Positions 6,398 to 6,507 of a stretch of DNA of 6,507 nt are shown here, one piece after another. The notes beneath the pieces were generated by a model that was given only the letters and a program-made list of their open reading frames with translations, made no database searches and had not been told where the DNA came from. Within the stretch, counting starts at the first letter, position 1. The number at the start of each line of letters is the position of its first letter. The stretch spans positions 1 to 6,507 of the forward strand of contig JBBINY010000084.1 in the NCBI GenBank assembly GCA_037443645.1. Reading direction: 5' to 3'. The position numbers and the translations under genes were made by a program. Origin of the DNA: UBA2336 sp037443645. GTDB lineage: Bacteria > Bacteroidota > Bacteroidia > Cytophagales > Cyclobacteriaceae.

Positions 6398-6433
6398 AAA
6401 AAAAAGCAGTCGCCCTTTCCGGTCGACTGCTTT
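6398..6433 (-). terminator. Minus-strand terminator in repeat unit 2
   Basis: This is the same 10-bp stem (6403-6412 with 6424-6433) and T8 tract as in unit 1. The only differences are two T-to-C changes in the loop, so the stem has been fully preserved. Confidence 0.85.
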
Positions 6434-6437
6434 GTAG

Positions 6438-6484
6438 TGGGAGCTGAGCCCCGATAGCTATCGGGGGAACCCCCGACCTTGCTC
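6438..6484 (-). pseudogene. tRNA 3'-end-like remnant in repeat unit 2
   Basis: This copy is identical to the remnant in unit 1, with the same palindrome in the T-arm position and no anticodon arm. An intact tRNA gene on the minus strand beyond the right edge would be the natural source. Confidence 0.5.
6449..6466. repeat. 18-bp perfect palindrome, unit 2
   Basis: This is the second, identical copy of the CCCCGATAGCTATCGGGG palindrome, exactly 103 bp from the first. Confidence 0.85.
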
Positions 6485-6507
6485 TTTAATTAATATGCAT
6501 AAAAAAA

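Larger units (their letters stand above)
6295..6507. repeat. 103-bp tandem repeat, two full units and the start of a third
   Basis: Unit 1 is 6295-6397 and unit 2 is 6398-6500. They differ at only two positions (T6310 to C6413 and T6312 to C6415). A third unit begins with the A-run at 6501-6507 and continues past the window edge. Each unit holds an A8 run, a 10-bp hairpin, a stretch resembling the 3' end of a minus-strand tRNA, an 18-bp palindrome and an AT-rich tail (TTTAATTAATATGCAT). The near identity points to recent duplication or ongoing homogenisation. Confidence 0.93.

Noticed and set aside
6218..6507. CRISPR-like array at the right edge
   Set aside because: The repeated unit is a contiguous 103-bp tandem repeat with no unique spacers; its parts are a terminator, a tRNA-like tail and a palindrome.

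Overview
The window looks like chromosomal DNA from a member of the Bacteroidota, probably a Cytophagales-type lineage. The evidence is an outer-membrane beta-barrel receptor with an N-terminal carboxypeptidase-regulatory-like domain, a LytS-type kinase paired with a LytTR regulator, no clear Shine-Dalgarno sequence before any gene, and a TAnnTTTG-type promoter element. The exact genus cannot be read from the sequence.

Left part (1-1288): two plus-strand genes overlap by 4 bp (ATGA). The first encodes a TMEM175-family membrane protein, a predicted potassium channel. The second encodes a COG2085-type NADP-binding oxidoreductase. They converge on the large minus-strand gene, whose intrinsic terminator has a T-tract that runs into the oxidoreductase stop codon.

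Centre (1314-4451): a 964-residue TonB-dependent-receptor-like protein lies on the minus strand. It has a signal peptide, a carboxypeptidase-regulatory-like domain, a plug and a beta-barrel. It then carries an unusual extension: a Gly/Gln-rich linker and a roughly 100-residue beta-rich, lipocalin-like C-terminal domain. The 243-bp divergent intergenic region holds a perfect 8-bp inverted repeat and a consensus Bacteroidota -7 element.

Right part (4452-6217): a LytS/YehU-type sensor kinase and a LytTR response regulator overlap by 4 bp (TTGA) and form a two-gene operon divergent from the receptor. The likely reading is a membrane-sensing two-component system that controls itself, the neighbouring receptor, or both. 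This is inferred from position only.

Right edge (6218-6507): there is no protein gene here. A hairpin just after the regulator may be its terminator. It is followed by a degenerate repeat copy and then a 103-bp tandem repeat (two full units and the start of a third). Each unit carries a strong minus-strand terminator, a stretch resembling the 3' end of a tRNA on the minus strand, and an 18-bp perfect palindrome lodged where the T-arm should be. This suggests a minus-strand tRNA gene just beyond the window whose 3' end and terminator were duplicated in tandem.

No complete new system is evident. The most unusual items are the receptor's C-terminal domain fusion and the tRNA-tail/terminator/palindrome repeat.
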